Shown one piece after another: positions 33,889 through 43,006 of a stretch of DNA of 64,000 bases. The notes beneath the pieces were generated by a model, which saw only the letters and a list, made by a program, of their open reading frames with translations, searched no databases and had not been told where the DNA came from. Made by a program: the position numbers and the translations under genes. Source of the DNA: Salinicoccus sesuvii (GTDB lineage Bacteria; Bacillota; Bacilli; Staphylococcales; Salinicoccaceae); the NCBI RefSeq assembly GCF_042648145.1, contig NZ_JBHRWV010000012.1, positions 144,294-208,293 on the forward strand, in the 5' to 3' direction. Numbering within the stretch: the first letter of the stretch is position 1; each line of letters begins with the position of its first letter.

Positions 33889-34899
33889 ATGAAAGTAGAC
33901 TACCATGTGCATCTGGAAGAGGGACCGTATTCGACAGGGTGGCTCAGCAGAACGAGTCAGTCACTTTCTTACTTCATGGATGACCAATCGCATTCATACG
34001 AATGGATGGAAACACTCGAAAGCAGGCTTCATACACGTGTGAATGATGGATGTTATTCTGAAGCTTGGCTTGATTTGTACCTGGAACGTGCCAGTCAGCT
34101 CGGACTCAAGGAAGTCGGCATCGTCGATCATCTGTATCGTTTCCATGATGCAACATCCTACTACGAGAAGTACATATATATGGCAGACGATGCACTCGGC
34201 GAGATGCAGAAGCGGTGGCTGCATCAAGTGGCAACCATGCCTTCGCTAGAAGCATTCGTCTCGTTCATCGAAAGTCAGAAAGAGAAGTGGCAAGCACGCG
34301 GCATCAACTTGAAACTTGGGCTCGAGGCCGACTTCTTTCCAGGTGGAAAGGATGAACTTAGGGCGCTGATTGCAGACCATCCGTGGGACTATGTTATCGG
34401 CTCTGTTCATTTTGTTGAAGGGTGGGGGTTCGATAACCCGGAAACCGTAGACGTGTTCAAAGAGAGAGATTTGATTGAGCTGTATCAGTTACATACCTCC
34501 TATGTATGCCAAGCAATCGAATCTGGCTTATTCGATATTATCGCACACTTGGATAATCTGAAACTCTTTTCTTACAGACCGGATGAAGGGCTGCTTGAGA
34601 CATATTACGAAAAAGTGGCTTCATCACTTAAAGCACATAACGTGGCAAGTGAAGTGAATACAGGGCTATCCTACCGTTATCCGATAAAGGAAGCATGCCC
34701 GAGTCCACGGTATCTTAAGCTACTTCAGGCACACGGTGTGCCCTTGACACTCTCGTCAGACGCCCACTATCCTGATGACCTCGGAACAAATCTCGACTGG
34801 GCTCAGAAGATGTTGATGATTAATGGTTATGAAGCGATTAGTACTTTCACCAAAAGGCAAAGAGTACAGGTGCCCATCGCACACAATAATTATGTTTAA
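33889..34899 (+). CDS. PHP-domain phosphoesterase (HisJ-like)
   Basis: This 336-residue protein has the PHP metal motifs in order: YHVHLEEG near the start, GIVDHLYRFH, the glutamate in GLEADFF, IGSVHFVEGWG, IAHLDNLKLF and SSDAHYPDDLG. PHP enzymes of this size usually hydrolyse phosphate monoesters, such as histidinol phosphate. In this operon it probably dephosphorylates the compound released by the phosphodiesterase-like enzyme. ATG 33889 is chosen by spacing from AAGGA; ATG 33880 and 33883 are too close to it. No histidine biosynthesis genes are nearby. Confidence 0.85.
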   Translation: MKVDYHVHLEEGPYSTGWLSRTSQSLSYFMDDQSHSYEWMETLESRLHTRVNDGCYSEAWLDLYLERASQLGLKEVGIVDHLYRFHDATSYYEKYIYMADDALGEMQKRWLHQVATMPSLEAFVSFIESQKEKWQARGINLKLGLEADFFPGGKDELRALIADHPWDYVIGSVHFVEGWGFDNPETVDVFKERDLIELYQLHTSYVCQAIESGLFDIIAHLDNLKLFSYRPDEGLLETYYEKVASSLKAHNVASEVNTGLSYRYPIKEACPSPRYLKLLQAHGVPLTLSSDAHYPDDLGTNLDWAQKMLMINGYEAISTFTKRQRVQVPIAHNNYV

Positions 34900-35027
34900 A
34901 TTATATACAAGATTACTCATTCTTAGTATCTGAGCGATGTAGGCTCTGTTAAACATGAAAACAATATTTTGTGAGGTAAGCTTGCGGATGTAGCAAATAA
35001 GAATGTTTTAACTTTTAGTATTGAAAT

Positions 35028-35077
35028 ATCCCCCTCGATTTCATCTTTTCAGGGTATCGAGGGGGATGTTTTGTTTT
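35028..35077. terminator. Bidirectional terminator between PHP and GntR genes
   Basis: ATCCCCCTCGAT (35028-35039) pairs perfectly with ATCGAGGGGGAT (35056-35067), followed by GTTTTGTTTT. The two flanking genes are convergent. Confidence 0.85.
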
Positions 35078-35795
35078 ATGTGAGGCTATTAATCTGCAGA
35101 TAGAACTGTGCTTCTTGAAAGTTGTAGATGATCTTTGAATAATCGAATGCTTCACCATTCGTGAGGTGATAGACTGATTCGTAATACATACCTGGATCAC
35201 CAGGTTTTAGCGCCAATAAATTGGCTTCGTCTTTGGTAATTTTACCAATGTGAAAGAAGTTATCCGAGAAGCCAATTTCAAGTTTCAACCCTTCTTGTAA
35301 ATAGTTGAATATGGATTCCGAAACAATTTGTTCATTCAAAAAAGGCACCACCGATTTCTTGTAGTATGATTCTTCAATACACAAGCGTTGACCATGAATG
35401 AAACGTAAGCGTTTGACGTAGTAGACTTCTTCCTCGGCAGATATCGAAAGATTGGTCATTACTTCTTCAGTAGGCCTTACTACCTCGAGCTTAAGGACTT
35501 CAGAAGTGAGCTGAAATTCGTCTAAACCAGACCTGAAGCCTTGGTTCTCATCCAAATTAATATAACCTTTTCTTTTGTGGCGCCTAACAAAGATACCACT
35601 GCCTCTTACTTGATAGACGATCCCTTTCATCTCGAGTAGCTCGAGCGCTTTTGTAATCGTACTTTTACTGACCTCGTAATTTTTTCTAAGTTCTTCAAGA
35701 ACGGGGAGTTTATCCCCTTGCTTTAATTTATTATCGACAATGTAATGTTCAATGTCTTCTGCAATCTTTTGATACTTGAGCATTTTATCTTTCAT
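35076..35795 (-). CDS. GntR-family repressor (HutC/TreR-like) of the beta-glucoside operon
   Basis: This 239-residue regulator has an N-terminal winged helix (LPVLEELRKNYEVSKSTITKALEL, about residues 32-55) and a C-terminal UTRA ligand domain. ATG 35795 is preferred to 35804 because AAAGGA is then about 9 bases away. It is divergent from the beta-glucoside PTS gene, and a palindrome in that promoter is its likely operator. By analogy with TreR and similar regulators the inducer is probably a phosphorylated sugar. Confidence 0.9.
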   Translation of the reverse strand: MKDKMLKYQKIAEDIEHYIVDNKLKQGDKLPVLEELRKNYEVSKSTITKALELLEMKGIVYQVRGSGIFVRRHKRKGYINLDENQGFRSGLDEFQLTSEVLKLEVVRPTEEVMTNLSISAEEEVYYVKRLRFIHGQRLCIEESYYKKSVVPFLNEQIVSESIFNYLQEGLKLEIGFSDNFFHIGKITKDEANLLALKPGDPGMYYESVYHLTNGEAFDYSKIIYNFQEAQFYLQINSLT

Positions 35796-35887
35796 ATGAA
35801 ACATTCCTTTATTTAGCCATCTATGTAGTTTCTTTTATATTATACCACCGAAAGTACATTAATTTATCTGGAAATATTATATTCTTC

Positions 35888-35916
35888 TTGATAAATTGTA
35901 TCGGTACAATTATAAT
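35888..35916 (+). promoter_or_regulatory. bgl promoter with palindromic operator in the spacer
   Basis: TTGATA (35888-35893), a 17-base spacer and TATAAT (35911-35916) form a near-consensus SigA promoter. The spacer is filled by the palindrome AATTGTA-TCGG-TACAATT (35894-35911), so a bound GntR protein would block RNA polymerase directly. Confidence 0.75.
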
Positions 35917-35946
35917 AAACTCAAACAAACAAAGGGTGTGGTATAA

Positions 35947-37863
35947 ATGTCCGATAAGGTACGAGATTATCCTAAGCTTGCAAAAGATATTCTGGATGCA
36001 GTTGGCGGCAAAGAAAATGTGTCTAATGTTGCGAGATGTGCTACCAGACTACGCATTGTATTAAAAACAGATCCACCTGAAGCTAAAAGACTAGTTTCAC
36101 AGATGCCCGGTGTCATTAGCGTTGTAGAGCGCGGAGGTCAATTCCAAGTTGTCATCGGTCAACATGTCGGTGAAGTCTATCAAGCATTTTTAGACTTGAC
36201 GGGGCTTGATTCGGATACTCCTGTAGAAGGGGAGAAACCACAAGGTACCATCGTGAATAGGGTAATTGCCACAATGTCCGCTGTGTTTGCACCTTTCATC
36301 TACATTTTGGCAGCTGCCGGTATTCTCCAAGGTTTGCTCATTCTTATAAACCTTGTCTTTCCGGCATTCGCGGAAACAGGCACATACGAAGTATTCAGTT
36401 TAATCTCTTGGGCGCCTTTTGTCTTCTTGCCGATCTTAATCGCAATCACAGCCTCAAAACACTTTAGATCGAACACGTATATTGCTATTGCTGCGACAGG
36501 TGCGTTGGTGAGTCCAACTTTGACAGAACTGGCTGGGCGCATTGGTGAAGGGGAGTCGGTTTCGTTTTTGGGATTTGCTCTCAGTGAAACAACATATACA
36601 TCAACTGTACTTCCTGCATTGTTTTTGGTGTGGGGCCTCTCTTACCTAGAGAGATTCCTTGATAAAACTTTGAACGAAACGATACGCCCATTATTCACGC
36701 CATTTTTTGCACTGATTATTGCAGTACCACTGGCAATCATGGTTATCGGACCAATCACAGCAACCGGAGCGAACGTGATTGCTGATGGCTACAATGTACT
36801 TGCGAATAATGCACCGGCACTCGCTGGTGCGTTGATCGGGGCATTTTGGCAAGTTTTCGTCATCTTCGGTGTACACTGGGGTATCACACCGATGGTACTC
36901 GCAAACTACGATCAATATGGCATGGATTCTTTCCAGGCGTATCAGACGATCGCAGTTATTGCTCAGGTCGGAGCGGTTCTTGGCGTCATCATTAAAACGA
37001 AGCGTAAAGAAATCAAGCAAGTCGGAACTTCTGCAGGTATCACTGGACTCTTTGGTATTACAGAGCCCGCGATATACGGTATTACGCTAAGATTCAAGAA
37101 ACCATTTATCATCGGAAGCATTTCCGGTGCAATTGGCTGTATCGTCGCAAGCTTCTTCAACCCATATTATTTTGCGTATGCAGGACTCCCGGGTCCCCTG
37201 ACGATTGTCAACGCAATCAGTCCAGATTATCCTTCGTCCATATGGGGTGTACTCATTGGGGTGGCCATTGCCATCGTTCTACCAGTCGTTCTGATTCAAA
37301 TATTCGGGTTTGGTGACGATACAGCCAAACAAGCAGGAAGTGACACGCTTGTTGAGGAACAAAATGACACAGGCAACCTCGAACCTGCTACATCGGCAGG
37401 TAAGAAATTTATGAATGAAGAAAATGTATTGATCCCGGTCAAAGGTAGTTTGGTTAAACTTGAAGACGTTCCAGATCAAGTATTTGCTTCTGGTGCTATG
37501 GGCAAAGGCATAGCGATTGAGCCAGAGGACGACAGAGTTACGGCTCCATTTGAAGGGGAAGTGACATTTGTCGCACCGAGCAAACATGCCATCGGACTTA
37601 AGTCAACAGGTGGAGTGGAAGTATTGATTCATGTAGGGCTTGATACAGTGGAACTGGACGGCAAACCATTCACCATAGAAGTATCGGTCGGGGAGCATGT
37701 CCAAGCAGGGGACCTATTGATGGCTTTTGATAAACAAATGATTGAACAAAAAGGATTGAAATCTATCATTCCGGTAATCATCACAAACACAAAAGAGTAT
37801 GCAGATATTGTACTATCAGAAACAATTTCAACCGATAAAGTAATAATGACAATCGTAAAATAG
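35947..37863 (+). CDS. bglP: Beta-glucoside PTS transporter EIIBCA
   Basis: This 638-residue fusion contains a IIB domain with its phosphocysteine in ARCATRLRI near residue 27, a ten-helix IIC domain (about 105-460) and a C-terminal glucose-type IIA domain (about 490-638) with the active histidine in LIHVGLDTVEL. The domain order and length fit BglP-type beta-glucoside permeases. It imports and phosphorylates aryl- or beta-linked glucosides. The 6-phospho-beta-glucosidase gene follows after 10 bases, completing the pathway. Confidence 0.93.
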   Translation: MSDKVRDYPKLAKDILDAVGGKENVSNVARCATRLRIVLKTDPPEAKRLVSQMPGVISVVERGGQFQVVIGQHVGEVYQAFLDLTGLDSDTPVEGEKPQGTIVNRVIATMSAVFAPFIYILAAAGILQGLLILINLVFPAFAETGTYEVFSLISWAPFVFLPILIAITASKHFRSNTYIAIAATGALVSPTLTELAGRIGEGESVSFLGFALSETTYTSTVLPALFLVWGLSYLERFLDKTLNETIRPLFTPFFALIIAVPLAIMVIGPITATGANVIADGYNVLANNAPALAGALIGAFWQVFVIFGVHWGITPMVLANYDQYGMDSFQAYQTIAVIAQVGAVLGVIIKTKRKEIKQVGTSAGITGLFGITEPAIYGITLRFKKPFIIGSISGAIGCIVASFFNPYYFAYAGLPGPLTIVNAISPDYPSSIWGVLIGVAIAIVLPVVLIQIFGFGDDTAKQAGSDTLVEEQNDTGNLEPATSAGKKFMNEENVLIPVKGSLVKLEDVPDQVFASGAMGKGIAIEPEDDRVTAPFEGEVTFVAPSKHAIGLKSTGGVEVLIHVGLDTVELDGKPFTIEVSVGEHVQAGDLLMAFDKQMIEQKGLKSIIPVIITNTKEYADIVLSETISTDKVIMTIVK

Positions 37864-37873
37864 GAGGAATAAC

Positions 37874-39340
37874 ATGAGTAAATTTCCAGAAGGTTTTAAA
37901 TGGGGTGGCGCATTTGCTGCCCATCAATTCGAAGGTGGCTGGGACCAAGATGGAAAAGGGCCGAGCGTTGTAGATGTGATGACTGCAGGGGCACACGGTG
38001 TGCCAAGAGAGATTACAGAAACCGTTGAATCTGACAAGTTCTATCCGAATCATGAAGCAGTTGATTTCTACAATAATTATAAGAATGATGTAAAACTTTT
38101 TGCAGAAATGGGATTACAGTGCCTACGGACATCCATCGCTTGGTCGAGGATATTTCCTAAAGGAAATGAATCCGAACCAAACGAAGCCGGGTTGCAATTC
38201 TATGATGATCTATTTGATGAATTAATCGAACATGATATAGACCCTGTCATTACACTTTCTCACTTTGAAATGCCCCTTTATATCGCAAGAGAATACGGCG
38301 GGTTTAAAAGTAGAGAGACAGTCGATTTCTTTGTGAAATTTGCTGAAACTGTCTTTGAGAGATATAAAGATAAAGTGAAATACTGGATGACATTCAATGA
38401 AATCAACAATAAGATGGACTACAGTAATCCAATCTTCCTCTGGACAAATTCCGGTGTGAGTGTAGAAGCAGGTGAGAATCCTAAAGAAGTGATGTATACG
38501 GCAGGACACCATGAACTTTTAGCCAGTGCGTTGGCTGTAGCAAAAGGTAAAGAAATCAATCCAGAGTTCCAGATTGGTGGTATGGTTTCACACGTGCCAA
38601 TCTATCCAAGGTCTTCGAGACCGGATGATGTCATGCTTGCAGAAGAATATATGAGACATCGTTATTTCTTCCCAGACGTTCATGTTCGTGGAGAATATCC
38701 TAAATATACTCTCAAAGAATTCGAGCGGGAAGGGTTGAACATACCAATCCTTGAAGGAGATGACGAAATACTGAGAAACGGCATTGTCGACTATCTTGGA
38801 TTCAGTTATTATATGTCTACTACAGTAGATAGCCAGGTCATTGCCGACAATAAAGGCGACATTGTAAACGGCGGCCTTCCGCACGGTGTGGATAATCCAT
38901 TCATCAAGTCCAGTGACTGGGGTTGGGCAATTGATCCGGTTGGGCTACGCTATGCTCTGAATCGCCTATACGACCGCTATCAGATTCCGCTATTCGTCGT
39001 GGAAAATGGCTTCGGTGCCGTAGACCATGTCCAAGCAGACGGAACCATCCAAGATGATGCACGTATCGAGTACTTGAGTGCACATATTGAAGAGATGGAG
39101 AAAGCTGTGAATTATGATGGTGTTGAACTTATCGGCTATACGCCATGGGGTGTGATGGATATCGTGTCATTTACTACAGGTGAAATGAAGAAGCGGTATG
39201 GTATGATCCATGTCGATCGGGATAATGAAGGAAACGGCACAATGAAACGAAGCAAAAAGGCATCTTTTGATTGGTACAGGTCTGTTATAGAATCGAATGG
39301 ATCAGAGCTGAAGTCTACAGTATCAACTGAAATGTCCTAG
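37874..39340 (+). CDS. bglA: 6-phospho-beta-glucosidase (GH1)
   Basis: This 488-residue GH1 enzyme has the N-terminal signature FKWGGAFAAHQFEGGW, the acid/base glutamate in MTFNEINN and the nucleophile in VVENGFGA. It hydrolyses phosphorylated beta-glucosides made by the PTS protein encoded just upstream, giving glucose 6-phosphate and an aglycone or glucose. GGAGG lies 6 bases before ATG 37874. A terminator follows at 39422. Confidence 0.95.
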   Translation: MSKFPEGFKWGGAFAAHQFEGGWDQDGKGPSVVDVMTAGAHGVPREITETVESDKFYPNHEAVDFYNNYKNDVKLFAEMGLQCLRTSIAWSRIFPKGNESEPNEAGLQFYDDLFDELIEHDIDPVITLSHFEMPLYIAREYGGFKSRETVDFFVKFAETVFERYKDKVKYWMTFNEINNKMDYSNPIFLWTNSGVSVEAGENPKEVMYTAGHHELLASALAVAKGKEINPEFQIGGMVSHVPIYPRSSRPDDVMLAEEYMRHRYFFPDVHVRGEYPKYTLKEFEREGLNIPILEGDDEILRNGIVDYLGFSYYMSTTVDSQVIADNKGDIVNGGLPHGVDNPFIKSSDWGWAIDPVGLRYALNRLYDRYQIPLFVVENGFGAVDHVQADGTIQDDARIEYLSAHIEEMEKAVNYDGVELIGYTPWGVMDIVSFTTGEMKKRYGMIHVDRDNEGNGTMKRSKKASFDWYRSVIESNGSELKSTVSTEMS

Positions 39341-39421
39341 ACGTTTCCTAAGTGTCGAGCTTTGAGGCACTGTCATAGCCTAAAGGCCTTTAAATGTATG
39401 CTGTCTTAAAGCGATGAATAG

Positions 39422-39465
39422 AAAGGATGTTACCCATTTAGTTTTCGGGTAACATCCTTTTTAGG
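39422..39465. terminator. Bidirectional terminator after the bgl operon
   Basis: AAAGGATGTTACCC (39422-39435) pairs perfectly with GGGTAACATCCTTT (39447-39460), followed by TT and A-rich on the other side. It serves the convergent acyltransferase gene as well. Confidence 0.88.
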
Positions 39466-39477
39466 TTTTGTGTATTG

Positions 39478-40518
39478 TTAACGTTTAAGTCTTACTTTCG
39501 CTGGTACTTTATCCCGTCTCTCTTTATACATGCTAAGCAACACACTCTGGCTCGGTTTCTCGATGTACTGGTGGATGCCGTAGGCGATTAGAATGCTGAC
39601 TAGGAACGGTACGAGAATGTAAGTGATGTTGACGAACCCTGCGGATTGCATTTTATAAATGATGACATAGCCGATATTTTGATGGACCAGATAGAGTGGA
39701 TAGGAAATCGTTCCAAAGAATACTAATATTCGTGTATTCAACCACTGCATCCTACCAAGCAGCACCAGCTGAAACAGGACTACGAATAGGATGGAGAATA
39801 CGCCGTTCGTGACCCCTTCAAAGATGAAGTCATAGCCGATGGCGAGTGTGATCAGTACGTAATACCGGCTATGACGACCATGCTGCCAGATACAGTAGAA
39901 CATCATGCCGATGATGAACATCTGGCTATAGTTGGCCATCGAATACTTTTCGATCAGTGCAGTGAGGTCAGTCGCCAGTACAGCATTCATCATTTGAATG
40001 AAAGCAGACACAGCAAGCCAGGTGCTAGCGATCGCCATGGTGTTTTTCACGACACCGATGGCCAGAAGCAGCGCCATGATGACGTAGAAAGTCAGTTCAA
40101 CTCTTAGCGTCCAGTAGACGCCATCGACATTTTTCACTGTAGGTATGAAATCCTGTAGCATAGTGAGATTGACCATCGCCTCTGGGAATGTCGTCCGAAG
40201 TGATTCAGCAGAAGCGAATGAGACGATCAGGAACGTCAGTGCGACAGCGAACATGTATGCTGGATAGAGTCTGATGGAGCGTTTGATAGCGAAATCGGAT
40301 ACGGATTTTACATTCATCAAAGACATATAGATGACGAAGCCACTGATGATGAAGAAAAGCTGGACGCCATAATGGCCAAAAGTGAATAGATCAATCTTTC
40401 CCCACTCGGCGTGACCGAATTTTTCATCGTAGTAGACGGTATAGTGATAAAAGACGACAACCAATGCTGCCAGCCCGCGTAATGAATCGAGTTCAGTAAA
40501 TCTTCTGCGTTGTGACAT
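39478..40518 (-). CDS. Acyltransferase family 3 membrane protein
   Basis: This 346-residue protein has about ten membrane helices and the acyltransferase-3 signatures: FTELDSLRGLAALVVVFYHY (with the conserved R and H) and FFIISGFVIYMS. Members O-acylate exported polysaccharides or peptidoglycan; this one lacks the extra C-terminal SGNH esterase domain of OatA. ATG 40518 follows GAGAGGT; the TTG at 40533 lies on that site. It is far from the capsule locus, so its substrate is open. Confidence 0.85.
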   Translation of the reverse strand: MSQRRRFTELDSLRGLAALVVVFYHYTVYYDEKFGHAEWGKIDLFTFGHYGVQLFFIISGFVIYMSLMNVKSVSDFAIKRSIRLYPAYMFAVALTFLIVSFASAESLRTTFPEAMVNLTMLQDFIPTVKNVDGVYWTLRVELTFYVIMALLLAIGVVKNTMAIASTWLAVSAFIQMMNAVLATDLTALIEKYSMANYSQMFIIGMMFYCIWQHGRHSRYYVLITLAIGYDFIFEGVTNGVFSILFVVLFQLVLLGRMQWLNTRILVFFGTISYPLYLVHQNIGYVIIYKMQSAGFVNITYILVPFLVSILIAYGIHQYIEKPSQSVLLSMYKERRDKVPAKVRLKR

Positions 40519-40710
40519 AAAATGACCTCTCAACAGTTCCGAAATTATTTAAAGTTTATACCCCGAATAATAAAAACCATACATTTCATTTTTATTGCAG
40601 TTTAATAACACAGCTGTAAAACGAGAGTAACAAGTCCGAAGCGTAGGGATTGGCTCTACATAGTTCGGGTAAAGTAAGAATGAAATGGACAAAAATAGGG
40701 GGACGAAATC

Positions 40711-41490
40711 ATGAATATTGGAATCATCGGCGCAGGGGCAATCGCTAATACAATGCTGGAGCGCATTAATCACGATGCGCACGAAAACCTGAGGATAAAT
40801 AGTGTGCTCGTCAGAGATAAGGAGAAGTATCAGCATTTAGAAGGTGAATACGGTATTAGCCTTCATACTGATCTCGGATATTTCCTCGATTCTGATGTAG
40901 ACATTGTCGTCGAGGCAGCAAACGTTGAGGTGGCAAAGTCAGTGTTGCCAGAAGTGATGCGTAAGAAAGACGCTATGTTGATTAGTGTTGGTGCGTTAGC
41001 AGAGGGCGAATTTGTAGCAGAGTTGATGCAAATTGCGAAAACGAATGGTAGGACGTTGCACCTGCCATCTGGAGCAATTGGCGGCCTTGACCTGATTCAG
41101 AATGTGCAGTCCCATGGCGAGCTCGAAAGTGTCACGCTGACGACCCGGAAACCGGCTGTTGCATTAACCTATGAAACAGTGGCATCAGAGAAGGCAGTGT
41201 TTGAAGGCAAAGCAATCGATGCGATAAAGCATTTTCCAAAGAATATGAACGTTGCCATCATACTGGCAATGGCCGGTATCGGTATGGAGCGCACCCATGT
41301 TACGCTTATCGCTGATCCAAGTACGGATAGAAATACCCACCAGATTGAAGTGAAAGGCGCGTTTGGCCGGGCATCGTTTACAATAGAGAACGAGCCCTTG
41401 CCTGAGAACCACAACACAAGTTATCTCGCTGCCATCAGCATCCTTGGTACATTAGAGAGAATGAACCGTAATTTCGTCATCGGCGGGTAG
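40711..41490 (+). CDS. nadX: L-aspartate dehydrogenase-like protein (NadX family)
   Basis: This 259-residue oxidoreductase has an N-terminal NAD motif GIIGAGAIA and the aspartate dehydrogenase core LISVGALAEGEFV, LHLPSGAIGGLDLIQ and GMERTHVTLIADP. The family oxidises L-aspartate to iminoaspartate; in some bacteria this feeds NAD synthesis. No nadA or nadC lies next to it, so the role in NAD synthesis is not supported by context. GGGGG lies 8 bases before ATG 40711. Confidence 0.85.
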   Translation: MNIGIIGAGAIANTMLERINHDAHENLRINSVLVRDKEKYQHLEGEYGISLHTDLGYFLDSDVDIVVEAANVEVAKSVLPEVMRKKDAMLISVGALAEGEFVAELMQIAKTNGRTLHLPSGAIGGLDLIQNVQSHGELESVTLTTRKPAVALTYETVASEKAVFEGKAIDAIKHFPKNMNVAIILAMAGIGMERTHVTLIADPSTDRNTHQIEVKGAFGRASFTIENEPLPENHNTSYLAAISILGTLERMNRNFVIGG

Positions 41491-41547
41491 TGTTTAGCTA
41501 TTTTATACCATCGGAATACTCAACTGATAGCGAAGGGAGTTTCAAAT

Positions 41548-42105
41548 ATGGCAAATGAGAAACGCAGAGTGGTGCTTGATCTTGCTGTCACACTCGATGG
41601 ATTTATAGAAGGGCCACAAGGGGAAATTGATTGGTGTATTATGGATCCGGATATGGACTTCACCGCCTTCCTAGCGTCAATTGATACGATTCTTTATGGT
41701 AGAAAAAGTTATGAGCTCTCGGAGTCTCTCAAACCCACTGCAAATACGAATAAAGAGGAGCAGGTTTTATGGCAGCTGATGGAGACCAAAGAGAAATACG
41801 TGTTTTCAAGGACACATGACAATTCCCATGATAACGTCATCTATGTCAATGACAGCATCCCTCAAGTGATTGATCGTATAAAAGCACAGCCCGGTAAAGA
41901 TCTCTGGCTGTATGGGGGTGCCGAACTGATTTCTGCTTTTGTTAACTATGAACTTATTGATGAATATCGTCTGTCGATACATCCGGTCGTTCTTGGTAGT
42001 GGCAAGGCGCTATTCGGTGAGCTCGAGCAACGCCTTGATTTAGTATTAAAAAGTACACATGTCTCTCAGTCCGGTGTTGTCCAGTTAATTTATGGCACAG
42101 CGTAG
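41548..42105 (+). CDS. Dihydrofolate-reductase-fold protein (RibD C-terminal family)
   Basis: This 185-residue protein has the RibD C-terminal/DHFR-like fold seen in YwjB-type proteins: VVLDLAVTLDGFIEGPQG at the start, TILYGRKSYE, a LYGGAELISAFV turn for NADPH binding, and IHPVVLGSGKALF near the end. The family reduces pterin- or pyrimidine-like substrates, but the specific reaction is unknown for these stand-alone copies. AAGGGAG precedes ATG 41548. Confidence 0.87.
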   Translation: MANEKRRVVLDLAVTLDGFIEGPQGEIDWCIMDPDMDFTAFLASIDTILYGRKSYELSESLKPTANTNKEEQVLWQLMETKEKYVFSRTHDNSHDNVIYVNDSIPQVIDRIKAQPGKDLWLYGGAELISAFVNYELIDEYRLSIHPVVLGSGKALFGELEQRLDLVLKSTHVSQSGVVQLIYGTA

Positions 42106-42152
42106 AGTGGATGATACCAATTGTATCGTATTGAAGAATCGGAGGGTTTACT

Positions 42153-42887
42153 ATGAAATGCACAATCGTTGGTATGTGGGGCGGCTTCCCGAAAAAGAGT
42201 GAACCGACCTCAGGCTATCTGATCAAGCAGGACGGGTTCCCGATTCTGCTTGACGCGGGGAGTGGTGTGGCCGCTCATGTACAGAACTACGTCGATTTAA
42301 ATGATCTGCATCACATTCTCCTTTCACATTACCATTATGATCATTCAGTCGATATCGGTGCATTTCTCTTCGGCCGTAAAATCAGTGCGCAACTTGGTAA
42401 GGTAGAAAAGACACTCAACTTCTATGGTCCCTTCGATAAAGATGTCTCGGCCCAAGTGAATAGGTCCAGACAAAATCTGTTTCGTTCATATGATGAGAAC
42501 AGTAAGTTCGAAATTGGACCATTCTCGATTGAATTTCACAAAAATGCCCATACCGTTGAGACATTTGCCATGAAAATCACCGATGATGACGGTAAGGTGC
42601 TCGTATATACTGCCGATACGAGTTATCGCAAGAGTCTCGTCCGCTTCGCAGAAAATGCCGATGTGCTTATCTCAGAATGCAGTCTTTATGCTGGTGAGGA
42701 GGGCGAGAAAATGGGACATATGAATGCGGACGAGGTCGGTACTCTGGCTGCTAAAGCCGGAGTGAAGCGACTTATTCTTTCCCATCTTCCGCATTATGGA
42801 AATCTTGACGAACTAGCTGCATCAGCAGAAGCGGCTGGAGGAGAAAACGTCTCACTTGCTAGAACAGGTATGGAGATAGAAGTATAG
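42153..42887 (+). CDS. MBL-fold metallohydrolase
   Basis: This 244-residue enzyme has the metallo-beta-lactamase motif LSHYHYDHSVD near residue 60, VYTADTSYR with the bridging Asp, and the last histidine in LILSHLPHYG. It resembles the YhfI/RNase Z-like group of unassigned hydrolases. GGAGG precedes ATG 42153. The upstream DHFR-like gene is 47 bases away and may be co-transcribed. No substrate can be proposed. Confidence 0.87.
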   Translation: MKCTIVGMWGGFPKKSEPTSGYLIKQDGFPILLDAGSGVAAHVQNYVDLNDLHHILLSHYHYDHSVDIGAFLFGRKISAQLGKVEKTLNFYGPFDKDVSAQVNRSRQNLFRSYDENSKFEIGPFSIEFHKNAHTVETFAMKITDDDGKVLVYTADTSYRKSLVRFAENADVLISECSLYAGEEGEKMGHMNADEVGTLAAKAGVKRLILSHLPHYGNLDELAASAEAAGGENVSLARTGMEIEV

Positions 42888-42951
42888 TCAACTCTCTTCG
42901 AATGAATTGGACAATTGGATATACCTAAAATGCTGTCCGAATAGAATCGTC

Positions 42952-42988
42952 AAATGCCAGACCAGTGAAGCCATTGGTCTGGCATTTT
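42952..42988. terminator. Bidirectional terminator
   Basis: AAATGCCAGACCA (42952-42964) pairs perfectly with TGGTCTGGCATTT (42975-42987) over a 10-base loop. It lies between the convergent MBL and APH-like genes. Confidence 0.88.
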
Positions 42989-43006
42989 ACTTTTGAAGAA
43001 CTAACT

